Below are positions 51,200-60,953 of a DNA stretch of 64,000 nt, one piece after another (position 1 is the first letter of the stretch; every line of letters begins with the position of its first letter). The position numbers and the translations under genes are program-made. The stretch comes from Paenibacillus solani (GTDB lineage: Bacteria; Bacillota; Bacilli; Paenibacillales; Paenibacillaceae). Below the pieces are notes generated by a model. The model was not told where the DNA came from. It searched no databases and worked only from the letters and a program-made list of their open reading frames with translations. The stretch spans positions 178,106 through 242,105 of the forward strand of contig NZ_LIUT01000008.1 of NCBI RefSeq assembly GCF_001277345.1, given 5' to 3'.

Positions 51200-53332
51200 A
51201 TGTGGCTGGAGGAGTTAAACGAAGAATTGGACAAGTTGAGATACGATGAAAATTACATCATCAAAATTTGTGAAAAAATACGGGGAACTGAGTCTAGGAT
51301 TGCAATAGAGTCCTATGAGGTAGCTACTAAATTTGTAATCGAACATAATATGTTAACCTGTGCTTACCCATGGATTCTTTATAATAAAGGCTGGGCATAC
51401 TTTGATGCTACAGATTTTGAAGCTGCTACCACTCTTTATGAAGACGCTTACCAAATTTTTAAAGAAAATAACAATATAGATGGCCAATTGGCCACTAGCG
51501 CTGCTCTTGTAAGTGGTTATTCGGTACAACAGAAACTGTCCAAAGCCATTGAGCATGGTATGGAGGGTATAGAGCTAGCAGAACAGGTGGGCAACTATGA
51601 GCGACTAACTCAAATCAAAGGGAACCTCGCGGCGCTGTATATGGAGATCGATGAGTATAAAAAGGCTAAAGAGCTGTTAGATCAGATCGAAAACACACCT
51701 CGTGTTTATACTAATGCTTTTAAAGTGGTTTGTTACACGAATCAAGCGGAGTGCTGCAACCATTTGGGAAATCCAGATCAGGCGATTGTGTATATAACGA
51801 AGGCTCTTGAGTTAGCAGAAGAATACATACCCAAAATGGTGCCCAATGTGTTAAAAGAAATGGCTCATATTTACGCGACTAGAGGGTGCTACCATAAAGC
51901 AGAAGAATACTTCATCAAGAGCGTAGAATTGGCGAAAGCAGTAGGCGCGCAGCTGTATCTCCAAGATGCACTATTGTACTGGACTGAGCTGGATTTGAAA
52001 CAAGGTCGATATAAGGAGACTGTCGATAAGCTACAGCAAGTAGAAGAAGGGATAGAAAAGGCCAAATCGATAAGGAATTTAAATAAAGTGTATTTGAATA
52101 TGAGCAAAGGTTATAAAGGACTTGGTGATTATGAACAAGCCTATGCATATTTAGAAAAACATATGGAATTAGAAAAGCAAATGCAGGCGATTCGCAGTGC
52201 TGAGAGCATGGAATTGCTGAATCGAAAAAGAGAAGAGGAAGAGGGGAAAATCTACAAGTTTCTCTACAAACAAACTGAAGCATTGAATGGCGTGGGTCAC
52301 ACGATCCTGTCTAACTTGGACAAGGAAGGTATCTTTAATATTGTTGCCAAAGAAATACAAGGTTTGATCCAAGCGGATATTATTCAAATTGGCATCTATA
52401 ACGAAGAGGAAGGGATCCTCTATAATGAGCTGTCCATCGAAAAGGGACAACGTTTGGTCATAGGACCTAGATCTATATTTGAAGATAGCTTTTGGGCATA
52501 TAGTGTTAAGCACAAGCAGGATATCCTTGTTATGGACATCGAAAAGGAATATAGCCGTTATTTTGAAAATTTTAAGGAATACCTAGAGAAGATAAGGGAG
52601 AAAAAGGAGTATGTAGTAGAGACAATACCTTATTCTCTTATATTTGTACCTATTATTTTGAAAGATAAGGTAATAGGAGTGATAAGTACCCAGGCTTATA
52701 AGAAAGATTCGTTTAACTTAAAAGATTTGAGTACATTAAAGACGCTATCTAATTTTCTAGGGATTGGGTTAGAGAATGCCAGACTGTATATGGAAGTTGA
52801 ATATGCATCCAAGTATGATGTGTTAACCAAAGTCTTTAATCGAAAAGAGTTATTTAAACAAACAACTCACATGTACGAGCAACTTAGAGAAAGCAAGAAC
52901 GCCAATAGGGCACTATGTATTCTGATGATTGATGTGGATGATTTTAAGAGAATAAATGACGTCTACGGTCATCAGGAAGGAGATAAGGTGCTAGAGCGTG
53001 TGGCAGATCTGATTCAAGCTAGTATAGGAGAAGAGGACAGGGTGGGCAGATATGGCGGGGAAGAGTTCATGGTGGCAATTCCCGATGGAACCTTGGAGCA
53101 ATGTGTTCAAAAAGCAGAGCTTATCCGAAAAAATGTTGAGAAGGCAGTTATAACGTCAGCTCTAGGGATACCCATTCCTATTACCGTGAGTATAGGGGGA
53201 GCCACCCTAAATACAAGGGAATATGCCTTAGAGCAAATGATTAATTGTGCTGATAAAGAATTATTCATAGCTAAAAACTCAGGAAAGAATAAAGTAAGTA
53301 TATATCATCATAAAGAAAGTTTGGGCGTTTAG
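51200..53332 (+). CDS. TPR-GAF-GGDEF diguanylate cyclase
   Basis: A 710-residue cytoplasmic signalling protein. TPR repeats fill about residues 40-350, a coiled segment joins to a GAF domain (about 375-535), and the C-terminal cyclase (about 545-705) has the active site GGEEF (residues 619-623) and DVDDFKRINDVYGH. The inhibitory RxxD is replaced by GEED, so product inhibition is probably lost. It should make cyclic di-GMP in response to a GAF ligand or a TPR-bound partner. No phosphodiesterase is nearby. AGGTGA precedes the ATG. Confidence 0.9.
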   Translation: MWLEELNEELDKLRYDENYIIKICEKIRGTESRIAIESYEVATKFVIEHNMLTCAYPWILYNKGWAYFDATDFEAATTLYEDAYQIFKENNNIDGQLATSAALVSGYSVQQKLSKAIEHGMEGIELAEQVGNYERLTQIKGNLAALYMEIDEYKKAKELLDQIENTPRVYTNAFKVVCYTNQAECCNHLGNPDQAIVYITKALELAEEYIPKMVPNVLKEMAHIYATRGCYHKAEEYFIKSVELAKAVGAQLYLQDALLYWTELDLKQGRYKETVDKLQQVEEGIEKAKSIRNLNKVYLNMSKGYKGLGDYEQAYAYLEKHMELEKQMQAIRSAESMELLNRKREEEEGKIYKFLYKQTEALNGVGHTILSNLDKEGIFNIVAKEIQGLIQADIIQIGIYNEEEGILYNELSIEKGQRLVIGPRSIFEDSFWAYSVKHKQDILVMDIEKEYSRYFENFKEYLEKIREKKEYVVETIPYSLIFVPIILKDKVIGVISTQAYKKDSFNLKDLSTLKTLSNFLGIGLENARLYMEVEYASKYDVLTKVFNRKELFKQTTHMYEQLRESKNANRALCILMIDVDDFKRINDVYGHQEGDKVLERVADLIQASIGEEDRVGRYGGEEFMVAIPDGTLEQCVQKAELIRKNVEKAVITSALGIPIPITVSIGGATLNTREYALEQMINCADKELFIAKNSGKNKVSIYHHKESLGV

Positions 53333-53336
53333 ATCG

Positions 53337-53361
53337 GGCACTCTAATTAGAGTGCCTTTTG
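53337..53361 (+). terminator. GGDEF gene terminator
   Basis: GGCACTCT (53337-53344), AATT, AGAGTGCC (53349-53356), TTTT. Confidence 0.85.
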
Positions 53362-53403
53362 CAATAATGCTTGGAGTATTCGTTGACTAGGTTGAGCTGA
53401 GCG

Positions 53404-53850
53404 TTAATATTTCGTCAACTGAATTTCCATCCACTTTTTCCACTCGACACCATCTTCCGCAAGTTCCCAAACGCCCGTCAATGTCCGCCCGTCTTCCCCA
53501 AGACTACCCTGAAACCGTTCGGTCGATCCAATTATGGTCCATTCGAGTTTATGAAGCTGTGCCTTATAATTTGTAACGATCCCCTGATTGTCGTAGGATG
53601 TCGTCACATACATGCCATCTTTTTCGTCAAATCCGATAATCTCGATAGCCTTCACTTCGTCTTCTCCCATGCGGCCATCCACATGGTGGATGAGGAAGAA
53701 CCCTCCCGGAAGCCACTCGTAAGTATCTATAGCATCCAACCTCATGCCCATTCCATTCGGCGCTTGGATCGTACCTTCCGTTTTCCACTTACCAACGAAC
53801 GGCTGCAGACGTTCCATCGCTGACAGGGCAGTCAACGGTTTATCCTTCAT
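53404..53850 (-). CDS. DUF1579-like lipocalin-type protein
   Basis: A 148-residue protein with a beta-barrel pattern: RLQPFVGKWKTEGTI near the N-terminus and VWELAEDGVEWKKWMEIQL at the end, resembling DUF1579 and related small lipocalin-like proteins of Bacillales. No signal peptide. GGGGGAGGGG precedes the ATG at 53850; the longer frame to 53892 is unlikely. Function unknown. It lies between the GGDEF gene and a large DUF gene, transcribed on the other strand from both. Confidence 0.7.
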   Translation of the reverse strand: MKDKPLTALSAMERLQPFVGKWKTEGTIQAPNGMGMRLDAIDTYEWLPGGFFLIHHVDGRMGEDEVKAIEIIGFDEKDGMYVTTSYDNQGIVTNYKAQLHKLEWTIIGSTERFQGSLGEDGRTLTGVWELAEDGVEWKKWMEIQLTKY

Positions 53851-54054
53851 ATGCCCCTCCCCCTTCTCATCAGAATAATCCCAGCATAACATACTTCTGG
53901 ATATTTATGGTTTTGTGTTTCGTCAAATGCGGCCCCTGTCATTATATGAGCCTCTCTACTGTTACTAATTGGGTCTCCCTAGTCATTCAGGGTTTTCCAT
54001 TTTCATAGTATGATTAGGTTGAGAAAAGATGGAACACGTGAAAGGTGAGAGACA

Positions 54055-55728
54055 ATGAACGAGTTGCAGAATGAAGCGTTGGAAGAGATGAGAACCGCCA
54101 TTCATAAATGGTTTGACGAACAGGAGAATCGAACGAACTTAGAGGAAGTGGTCCTACGTACCACGCTGCAAGTAGGCATCTTTGACTTTGTCATGCTGGA
54201 TTATCGGCCGGGCAGGACTAGCGTTGACAGTTCGAAATCTATGGGGAGTACATCAGGCAAAAAGTCCATGAAAGTCTCACCATTTACCCGGGAGCAGATA
54301 TTGCATGAGGTTCAGCCACTGCTGGTAGAGATCGTAAGGGAGAGGCTGGACAAGGTGGAAACAACGCCGTTGATCAACTACCGTTTTACCTTCCAGGGAA
54401 GCCTCGCTACGACAGACGGGCTTGTGGAATTAACGGTACTGGATACTGTATATGAAGAGAAAAGACGGCAGCTTCTGGAGCGAATTGAGTCCTATATCGA
54501 GAAAAAATTGGAGAAGGGCACTTATCCAACAAAGCCACTGGAAACCTTCTTTTTGGCGCGTCATCTGCTGGATCCGTATTTGTTTCCTGAACCGGAAGCC
54601 GCTAAGACGATCGCTTTATTTGACCGAATTCAGGAGTTGAATAAAGAACGGGTCGAGGCTCTTGCAGAACATCGAAGAGATATCATAAGGGCTTTAACCG
54701 GTTGGGCCGAGGTTGTATTCTTGCCACGTTACTTTGACGTCACCCGTTCCGAATATCAGACCAATGAGTATGTGCTCAAGCCGGATGCAGTTCTTGAGAA
54801 TAAGGATGAGCCGAATCAGCCGATTGACCTTCTGTTGTACGGCGCGGTAATGATTATCCGTTATGAGCCGAACTACAGCAAATCTAGGGGGCAGACTTTT
54901 CTGGCGCTGGCGGAGCAGCTTGGCAGCGGTAAAGCCGCACGTATGCTGAAGGAGGGCAGCGACAGCTTCTCGACTGACGAAGTCCATATGCGCAATGAGT
55001 TGGTTGAATGCAAGGCTAATGATGTTTTTTCTCTCTTCACCATCGTGATTCGCAAGGAGGAAGCCGGAGCGTATGAAGGGGCGATTTCGTTTATTCTCTC
55101 TCTGCTCCGAAAGGGCTTCCCGAAAAGCTATAAAATCAAGTTAAAATCCAAAGTAAGAGAGTATTTGCCTATCAAGGGGCTTGCTAAATCGGACACGCAC
55201 CGTTTGTTTGCGAATGCTCTGGCTTATTCCGAGCTGCATCCGTTATTGGAGGAATATGCTCGTGAGGCGATGGTAGAGTTTGAATGGTATGAAGATACAG
55301 AGGATGAAAAAAGCGTCATGCCGGGCAGTTATGCTGTGTTCGGGCTGGGACTTTCATCCGAGCGGTATTTTCCGCTTGTTGAAGCTTACATGGACCTTGT
55401 GGATGATGAGCATCAGCTGATGCACGACAAGTTCACAGCCGTTTTTGCCGAAACCTATGGCATAACGGAACGCTCGACGCCCACTTTGATCGCTTGTCTA
55501 CTGCGCTCCCACGATTCGCTAAAGCTGAAGATTCAGCCGGAGCTGGAAAGCGGAGACAAGCTGTCGATATTCGTCCAGCAAATAGAGACTTTATCGGATG
55601 ACGAAGCCGAGCGAGTACTGTACCCGATTTGGGGGAAATTGGAGAAGCTGGCTGCATTGGCTCGCAAGGCACAGGAATCGCGCAAGGAGCTGCTGCTTCG
55701 TCTGCTAAAGGCAGCGGGTATAGGCTGA
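54055..55728 (+). CDS. Large hypothetical protein (DUF6138-like)
   Basis: A 557-residue cytoplasmic, acidic protein without signal or membrane segments. It is helical with repeated Glu-rich stretches; TNLEEVVLRTTLQVGIFDFVMLDYRPGR lies near the N-terminus, and the C-terminal third contains YFPLVEAYMDLVDDEHQLMHDKF. It recalls the DUF6138 family from Bacillales, a guess from memory without a diagnostic motif. GGTGAGA precedes the ATG weakly. Such proteins are often part of toxin-immunity or antitoxin clusters, but nothing here proves this. Confidence 0.65.
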   Translation: MNELQNEALEEMRTAIHKWFDEQENRTNLEEVVLRTTLQVGIFDFVMLDYRPGRTSVDSSKSMGSTSGKKSMKVSPFTREQILHEVQPLLVEIVRERLDKVETTPLINYRFTFQGSLATTDGLVELTVLDTVYEEKRRQLLERIESYIEKKLEKGTYPTKPLETFFLARHLLDPYLFPEPEAAKTIALFDRIQELNKERVEALAEHRRDIIRALTGWAEVVFLPRYFDVTRSEYQTNEYVLKPDAVLENKDEPNQPIDLLLYGAVMIIRYEPNYSKSRGQTFLALAEQLGSGKAARMLKEGSDSFSTDEVHMRNELVECKANDVFSLFTIVIRKEEAGAYEGAISFILSLLRKGFPKSYKIKLKSKVREYLPIKGLAKSDTHRLFANALAYSELHPLLEEYAREAMVEFEWYEDTEDEKSVMPGSYAVFGLGLSSERYFPLVEAYMDLVDDEHQLMHDKFTAVFAETYGITERSTPTLIACLLRSHDSLKLKIQPELESGDKLSIFVQQIETLSDDEAERVLYPIWGKLEKLAALARKAQESRKELLLRLLKAAGIG

Positions 55729-55867
55729 CGGTGGCTCGTGAAAACGGCATTGATAAGTATATAAGTATGCTTTTGAGGGATTAAGCGTAGTTAAAGCCTA
55801 AACCCTTTATATAAGGAAACTATCTTATTTTGATAATTACAATGCTTAAAGAAAGCGGGAGAAGAAG

Positions 55868-56356
55868 ATGTACATAAGCAAATGGTGGGGAGAATTAATT
55901 GGCGGTTCCGATGATTCGCTGGCATTAATAGACTATTTGGAACAATTGGACTCAACGAATGTGACGCTCAATCAGATTTTAGAAAATTTAGGCTTCGATG
56001 TCCTGCTTTCTGAGGGGGATCTGGAAAAAGGAGGAAGTATTGGGTTTGATATAAAAAATGCTAACGGCACGTTTCGAGCAGAAATTGATATTGCCTGTTC
56101 AGCTCTAATTGATCTTTCGGCCATTGTGTTGGAGTCTTATAAATCAGGCTATGTTGATTTACATGATTTAGATGAGGCTAGGCAGCCGTGTAAGTTTTAT
56201 ATAGACTCATCCCAAGAAAAAAGGAACTTGCTTCGGGATGAATTGTACAAGTTTTCCCGTAATCCGCTAGCTTACGAATTAGCCGAGCTTGTTCCGGCTG
56301 ATGATATGAGAGACCTTGCGGAAAAGGCAAAAATGATCGCAGATGAGCTGGTATAA
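55868..56356 (+). CDS. Hypothetical protein, immunity-like
   Basis: A 162-residue soluble protein, not recognised. Start MYISKWWGELIGGSDDSLALIDYL; a middle beta pattern (GFDIKNANGTFRAEIDIACSALIDLSAIV) and helical C-terminus. The size and composition fit small immunity or SMI1/CdiI-like proteins found near DUF genes, and the preceding 557-residue gene is on the same strand 139 nt upstream. AAGCGGGAGAAGAAG precedes the ATG. A strong terminator follows at 56478. Confidence 0.55.
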   Translation: MYISKWWGELIGGSDDSLALIDYLEQLDSTNVTLNQILENLGFDVLLSEGDLEKGGSIGFDIKNANGTFRAEIDIACSALIDLSAIVLESYKSGYVDLHDLDEARQPCKFYIDSSQEKRNLLRDELYKFSRNPLAYELAELVPADDMRDLAEKAKMIADELV

Positions 56357-56477
56357 AATACTGTGGTTCATCTATTATTGCAATGGTAACAGAGCGTCCC
56401 TGATGATTAAACATGGAGAAAGATCTAGCGATTTCTGCACAGAGCTATACCAAGACTTGCTTTATAAGGAAGCCCTT

Positions 56478-56523
56478 AAGAGAGCAACACGCAGTGGCAG
56501 TCACTCGTGTTGCTCTCTTTTCT
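56478..56523 (+). terminator. Terminator of the 55868 gene
   Basis: AAGAGAGCAACACG (56478-56491) pairs with CGTGTTGCTCTCTT, followed by TTCT. Confidence 0.85.
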
Positions 56524-56602
56524 AAGCACCAGACTTCTTAACGACGGGAATCCAAATTTTATACATGCAGTTGCCGCAATTATTCAGACCAGAGACGCTA
56601 TA

Positions 56603-57925
56603 CTATCTACGCTCAGCAACTAGCTGACTCTTAAATTTATCAGCTGCTATTTCAAATTTCCATGGCCCCTTCATATCAATCATCGGCTTGGATACTTTAA
56701 CATCCAGTCTCGTCGAGTTAGGATCATATTTAACCTCGAAAAATTTCATCACGCCAGTTGTTGAATCATATGCACCACCATTTTCAATTGAGGTATCTGT
56801 GGAAACATAGAAATACTTTAAAGAACGACTTAGCTGAAGAGGATTTGGCATCTCTACATAGATAGCTATGTAGTCTTCGTTAAACCTCGATTTGAGCTTC
56901 TTAAATTTAGTCAGTTCTACTGGGTAACCAGCTATGTCAAAAGATTGGTTTAATAGACCTTCTTCCCCATCCGGAATGTTGATCGATAACTTCACTTCCT
57001 CTCGCCCGACACTAATCAATTGTGGGATCAATAACGTGTAATTCTTAACATCTGAGCTTCCCAAGTTGAAATAAATGTCCTTAAAAGGCATCCGCATACC
57101 CTTGTTATCAATGGGATAGTCGTTACCCAATTCATCTGTAACGCTGATGTTTTCATTCAGTATAATGAGATCTCCTTTCTCTGGAAAACTATCATAATAC
57201 CTGAATGGATGCGAGTTTTCCGTACTTAAAAATATTCTGCCTTTATGACCTGCAGGTGTTGGAATAGCAGTAATCTCTAGATCATGGTTTTCCGAGGATT
57301 GTCCAATTGCGTTTAAAGTGTCAATGCTATCCACCTTGCTGAGCGGAATCGTAAAGACTTCATTGGGACTATCTAAAAAAAACAACTGTACATGATCTTT
57401 AACATCAACCTGACCAGCGAACTTCAATATGACATGTGAAAAATCATCACCACCGTAAGTGTGAGAAGATGAGGCTTTGTGGACCTTACCAGATTCGTCC
57501 TTGATTTGAATACCATAATTGTTCGAATAATCGTTTATTTCAATCATAGTCAAATCCTTTTGAACCAACACAGCAGTTACGGTAGCGGCGCTCTGATTGC
57601 TATTTTTAATATCAATGGGTTCTGTTAGCATATAAGAATCTGTGCTATTATCTGCCTTCTGAACAACACCGATTCCTGGAATGAACTGTAGTGCCCTTTG
57701 AATGGCTGCTGAAAGATGCGGATTGAATGTAGCTGCTGCACCAATGGAGAGTACACCGATCAAAGAAGCTGCAACCACTCGATTCATCATCCGCTTCCTT
57801 CGCTTCGGGGCAGCTAATGCCGCATCCCATTCTTCTTTCGCTTGGTGAATGCCCATTAAACTTCGTTCATGAAGCATTGCAGGTATAGGAATATCCTCAA
57901 TGGCTTGTTTTATTTTATTGTTCAT
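56603..57925 (-). CDS. Membrane anti-sigma factor, DUF4179-type
   Basis: A 440-residue protein: cytoplasmic N-terminus (MNNKIKQAIEDIPIP), one TM (about residues 53-72, VVAASLIGVLSIGAAATF) and a large extracytoplasmic part with DUF4179/DUF5643-type beta-rich domains. It is encoded with the ECF sigma factor, whose stop it overlaps by 11 nt, and so should hold that sigma at the membrane until a surface signal releases it. AAGGAGGA precedes the ATG at 57925; the longer frame to 58042 is not used. Confidence 0.85.
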   Translation of the reverse strand: MNNKIKQAIEDIPIPAMLHERSLMGIHQAKEEWDAALAAPKRRKRMMNRVVAASLIGVLSIGAAATFNPHLSAAIQRALQFIPGIGVVQKADNSTDSYMLTEPIDIKNSNQSAATVTAVLVQKDLTMIEINDYSNNYGIQIKDESGKVHKASSSHTYGGDDFSHVILKFAGQVDVKDHVQLFFLDSPNEVFTIPLSKVDSIDTLNAIGQSSENHDLEITAIPTPAGHKGRIFLSTENSHPFRYYDSFPEKGDLIILNENISVTDELGNDYPIDNKGMRMPFKDIYFNLGSSDVKNYTLLIPQLISVGREEVKLSINIPDGEEGLLNQSFDIAGYPVELTKFKKLKSRFNEDYIAIYVEMPNPLQLSRSLKYFYVSTDTSIENGGAYDSTTGVMKFFEVKYDPNSTRLDVKVSKPMIDMKGPWKFEIAADKFKSQLVAERR

Positions 57926-58448
57926 ACACAGACTCCTCCTTAACAACTTTCCTGAGCTTATGCAAGGCTCGGTATAGTATCGTTTTGCCGGTACCGAGAG
58001 GGATTTGCAGAACTTCGGTAATCTCCTTGATCGTGAAGTCATGATAAAACCTCAGTAGGATTACGCTTCGTTCATCCTCATCTAATTGTTCAATTAATTG
58101 TTTCAGTGAAATCGAAAGCGGCACATCATAATCCTCATTACTGACAGCGAACTCCAAGTGTTCGGGCTTTAGATGAACGACTCTTTTCCGCTTACGAAGC
58201 AGATCGATTGCACAAGTTATACAAATTCCGATTAACCACGTTTTAAAATATTTGGGTTCCCTCAGGGTCGCAATTAGCTTGAATGAACGATAGGCCGTTT
58301 CCTGGATGACATCCAAAGCGTCCTGTTGATTGTTCACGTACACGTAGGCTGTTCGGTATAATTGCTGCTCATATTCCTGAAAAAGCGTGATGTACGCATG
58401 GTGATCACCTGATCGTGCTTTATGTACGAGATCTTCGATTCTCCTCAC
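57915..58448 (-). CDS. ECF-type RNA polymerase sigma factor
   Basis: A 177-residue ECF sigma with region 2 (EYEQQLYRTAYVYVNNQQDALDVIQETAYRSF, about 25-56; DAxDxxQE motif) and region 4 (LDEDERSVILLRFYHDFTIKEITEVLQIPLGTGKTILYRALHKL, about 120-163). It resembles Bacillus SigV/YlaC-type sigmas. The GTG start at 58448 has only a weak ribosome site. It is the first gene of the sigma/anti-sigma pair and probably autoregulated, though no ECF-type promoter was clear in the 232-nt gap to the divergent lipoprotein gene. Confidence 0.88.
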   Translation of the reverse strand: MRRIEDLVHKARSGDHHAYITLFQEYEQQLYRTAYVYVNNQQDALDVIQETAYRSFKLIATLREPKYFKTWLIGICITCAIDLLRKRKRVVHLKPEHLEFAVSNEDYDVPLSISLKQLIEQLDEDERSVILLRFYHDFTIKEITEVLQIPLGTGKTILYRALHKLRKVVKEESVYEQ

Positions 58449-58680
58449 CCACTTTTTAGTTCATATATCTAATTAGACGTATCACACTAGGGATTGGCTT
58501 TATTATCCAAAAATAATTCAGGGAAATGGTTTAGAGGTATGGTGGTGAAGGCACTACTATCTGCCCGGAACCCTACGACTCTGAGCCGATGCTCAAAAGC
58601 AAATCGAATGTATATATAGTATACTAACTATTGGTATCCTTATTTTTACTTTCATTACATATTATAAGGGGGAGGTTGAC

Positions 58681-59646
58681 ATGAAACATTGGAGGAAGTC
58701 GCTCTTATCGCTTATTCTCTCGGTAAGTATGCTCGGATTAGGGGCCTGTACTATGGATGCTCCACAGAAATCGATATCGAAGACAAATAATCAAGAAATC
58801 GAATATGCATCAAACAAGCCTATGATCACCCAAGAAGGTGCTCGTGGCTTCATGTGGGAAGTGAGCCATAACGGGACCAGGGTATATCTCGTAGGATCGG
58901 TACATGTTACGGATGGCAACTTCTACCCACTGCATTCGAAATATGAAAAAGCCTTTGCAGAAGCAGATTATTTGGGTGTTGAAGTCGATGTTACCAAAGC
59001 GCCTGATAAAGAGCAGCAGAAGATAATGAAGGATATGATGAAATATAAGGACGGCACTACATTAAAGGAACATGTATCCAAAGAAACGTACGCGAAAGTA
59101 GAAGACTTTTTGATAAAGAACGGTCTGAAGTCTAACGCATATGATACGCTTAAGCCTTGGTGGGTGGATGGAGATATTTCTAGAATGGCATTAGAGGCTG
59201 GCGACAACACCGAAAAAGGAGTTGATCTGTACTTTCTTCAGAAAGCCCATGAACGCAAGGTTTCAGTAATAGAACTTGAAACGCATGCATCCCAAATGGG
59301 AGTGCTTGCTAGCCTTTCTAAGGAACTTCAGGAGAAGAGTCTCACTGCTACACTAGACAAATATAATTCTGGCTTCATCAATGATGAAGTGGACGAGCTG
59401 TTGGATACGTGGAAGAAAGGCGATGACCAAGCGTTGCTCAAAATGCATGATATAGTAACCGATTCAGAGTTCCACAAGGCCATGCATACTGATCGTAATA
59501 TCGCAATGGTTGATAAGATTGAAGGTTACCTGAACAGCAATAAGGAAGAAGTGTATTTCATCGTGGTTGGTGCTTTACACTATCCGGGTGAGCATGGGAT
59601 CGTTAAATTGCTTCAAGATAAAGGTTATACCGTCGTTCGTAAATAA
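58681..59646 (+). CDS. TraB/GumN-family lipoprotein
   Basis: A 321-residue secreted lipoprotein: signal peptide with lipobox LGLGACTM, then the TraB fold whose two hallmark segments are present, VYLVGSVHVTDGNFYPL near the N-terminus and VVGALHYPGEHGIVKLL at the C-terminus (the paired GxxH motifs). This family is proposed to be a metal- or heme-dependent peptidase/binding protein; its role is unsettled. GGGGGAGG precedes the ATG. It is divergent from the ECF sigma gene, so it may belong to that stress regulon. Confidence 0.85.
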   Translation: MKHWRKSLLSLILSVSMLGLGACTMDAPQKSISKTNNQEIEYASNKPMITQEGARGFMWEVSHNGTRVYLVGSVHVTDGNFYPLHSKYEKAFAEADYLGVEVDVTKAPDKEQQKIMKDMMKYKDGTTLKEHVSKETYAKVEDFLIKNGLKSNAYDTLKPWWVDGDISRMALEAGDNTEKGVDLYFLQKAHERKVSVIELETHASQMGVLASLSKELQEKSLTATLDKYNSGFINDEVDELLDTWKKGDDQALLKMHDIVTDSEFHKAMHTDRNIAMVDKIEGYLNSNKEEVYFIVVGALHYPGEHGIVKLLQDKGYTVVRK

Positions 59647-59799
59647 ATTGATAGCAGTAAGATATCATAAAGTTAATAGGATCAACAACTCTTAGATATC
59701 AAACATGATTTGATTTCGGGAAGATACCCACCGATGAAATCAACAATTCGTTTATGAAGCTACAAGATCATAATGAAGTAACATGCTAAAACTAAAAGA

Positions 59800-59828
59800 A
59801 GCCACCCCATTATTTGGAGTGGTTTTGT
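59800..59828 (+). terminator. Weak terminator of the TraB-family gene
   Basis: GCCACCCC and GGAGTGGTTTTG pair with one mismatch, followed by TTTTGT. Confidence 0.4.
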
Positions 59829-59865
59829 CTTATATAATGATGTATACCTTGTGGTCATATTTTAC

Positions 59866-59912
59866 TCTGTGCTTAGATACATTATGTTTAACCGTATCAT
59901 AAGTAAGGCAAG
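59866..59912 (+). repeat. att-like copy 10
   Basis: ATTATGTTTAACCGTATCAT plus AAGTAAGGCAA: core identical to rlmH, centre TA instead of GA. Confidence 0.75.
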
Positions 59913-59935
59913 TTTTTCATATTGGGAGGTGTCTT

Positions 59936-60820
59936 GTGAGATCTATCTTTAAGAGCAGAGCAGCCGAAGAAGAATATTATCTTTGCTATGAAAATAGTTT
60001 AAAAGAATTTGAATTGGAAGGGACGTCATGTTATATCTCGACAACGTTCGGAGATACTCATGTATTAAGCTTCGGTGATCCGAGTAAGGAAGCATTAATT
60101 CTCCTCCATGGAATGACAATGAGCAGTACGATGTGGTTTCCCAATATGAAACAGCTGATTAAAGAGCGTTGTGTTTATGCGGTTGATGTTATAGGGGATT
60201 TCGGTAAAAGTAAACCTAACGTTGCCATAAAAAATCGGCAGGCCGCTAGCCAATGGATTCTTGAAGTTTTGGACGCAATGCAGCTCAAGAGGATAGATTT
60301 GGCAGGCCATTCGATGGGCGGTTTTTTATCTTTAAATTTCGCTCTTGATTGCCCGGATCGCGTGTCAAAGCTGTTGCTTTATGCACCTGCTGGAACTTTC
60401 CATAGGATAAGTTTTAAATTCTTTTTAAAGATATACCCTGCATTATTGTTTCATACAGAGAAGTGGATCGACAATGCTTTTTTATGGTTCTCAGGCAAAG
60501 GTGAGACATTACACCCTGTATTTCGCTCTCAAGTCATCACGGGTTACCGCCATGCGAAACCACTTTTGCAGGTGATGCCCTCTGTATTTGATGAAGGTGA
60601 ATTCCAAAGTTTCAATATTCCTACTCTGCTCCTTATAGGAGATAAAGAAGTAATATACCCGGCGGAGAAGGCAATAGCAAATGCTAAACGATTAATTCCT
60701 AATCTTAAGACCCATTTAATTGCTGGAGCAAGTCATTCCCTGACTATGGAGCATGCGGATGTTGTGAATGAACTAACACTTCTCTTCTTACAAAAGGAGA
60801 ATGACATTACAATGGGCTAA
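59936..60820 (+). CDS. Alpha/beta hydrolase
   Basis: A 294-residue serine hydrolase with the oxyanion segment LLHGMTMS, nucleophile Ser in GHSMGG (about residue 125), and the C-terminal catalytic His in GASHSLTMEHA; an Asp follows in the strand LLLIGDKEVIYPAEK. Substrate is not predictable; esterases and lactonases of this type are common. The start is GTG at 59936 with GGGAGGTG just upstream, only 24 nt after att copy 10. The gene is enclosed by copies 10 and 11, the smallest clear one-gene cassette. Confidence 0.85.
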   Translation: MRSIFKSRAAEEEYYLCYENSLKEFELEGTSCYISTTFGDTHVLSFGDPSKEALILLHGMTMSSTMWFPNMKQLIKERCVYAVDVIGDFGKSKPNVAIKNRQAASQWILEVLDAMQLKRIDLAGHSMGGFLSLNFALDCPDRVSKLLLYAPAGTFHRISFKFFLKIYPALLFHTEKWIDNAFLWFSGKGETLHPVFRSQVITGYRHAKPLLQVMPSVFDEGEFQSFNIPTLLLIGDKEVIYPAEKAIANAKRLIPNLKTHLIAGASHSLTMEHADVVNELTLLFLQKENDITMG

Positions 60821-60829
60821 AACTTGCCG

Positions 60830-60869
60830 TTACCGACAGCGCGGAGAGCCGTACCACAAATAGAGCGAA
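60830..60869 (+). repeat. att-like copy 11
   Basis: GCGGAGA then GCCGTACCACAAATAGAG plus CGAA, 26 nt after the hydrolase stop. Two core changes; right arm recognisable. Confidence 0.6.
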
Positions 60870-60896
60870 AATAAATAAAACTGTTATACGGAACAA

Positions 60897-60951
60897 GCAA
60901 ATCCGACATGTAATAAGTTCTCTCAGGGAGCTCATCACATGCCGGATTTGA
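60897..60951. terminator. Bidirectional terminator-like hairpin
   Basis: CAAATCCGACATG (60897-60909 region) pairs with CATGCCGGATTTG (60938-60951 region). Between the hydrolase gene and the converging sigZ-like pseudogene. Confidence 0.6.
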
Positions 60952-60953
60952 TA

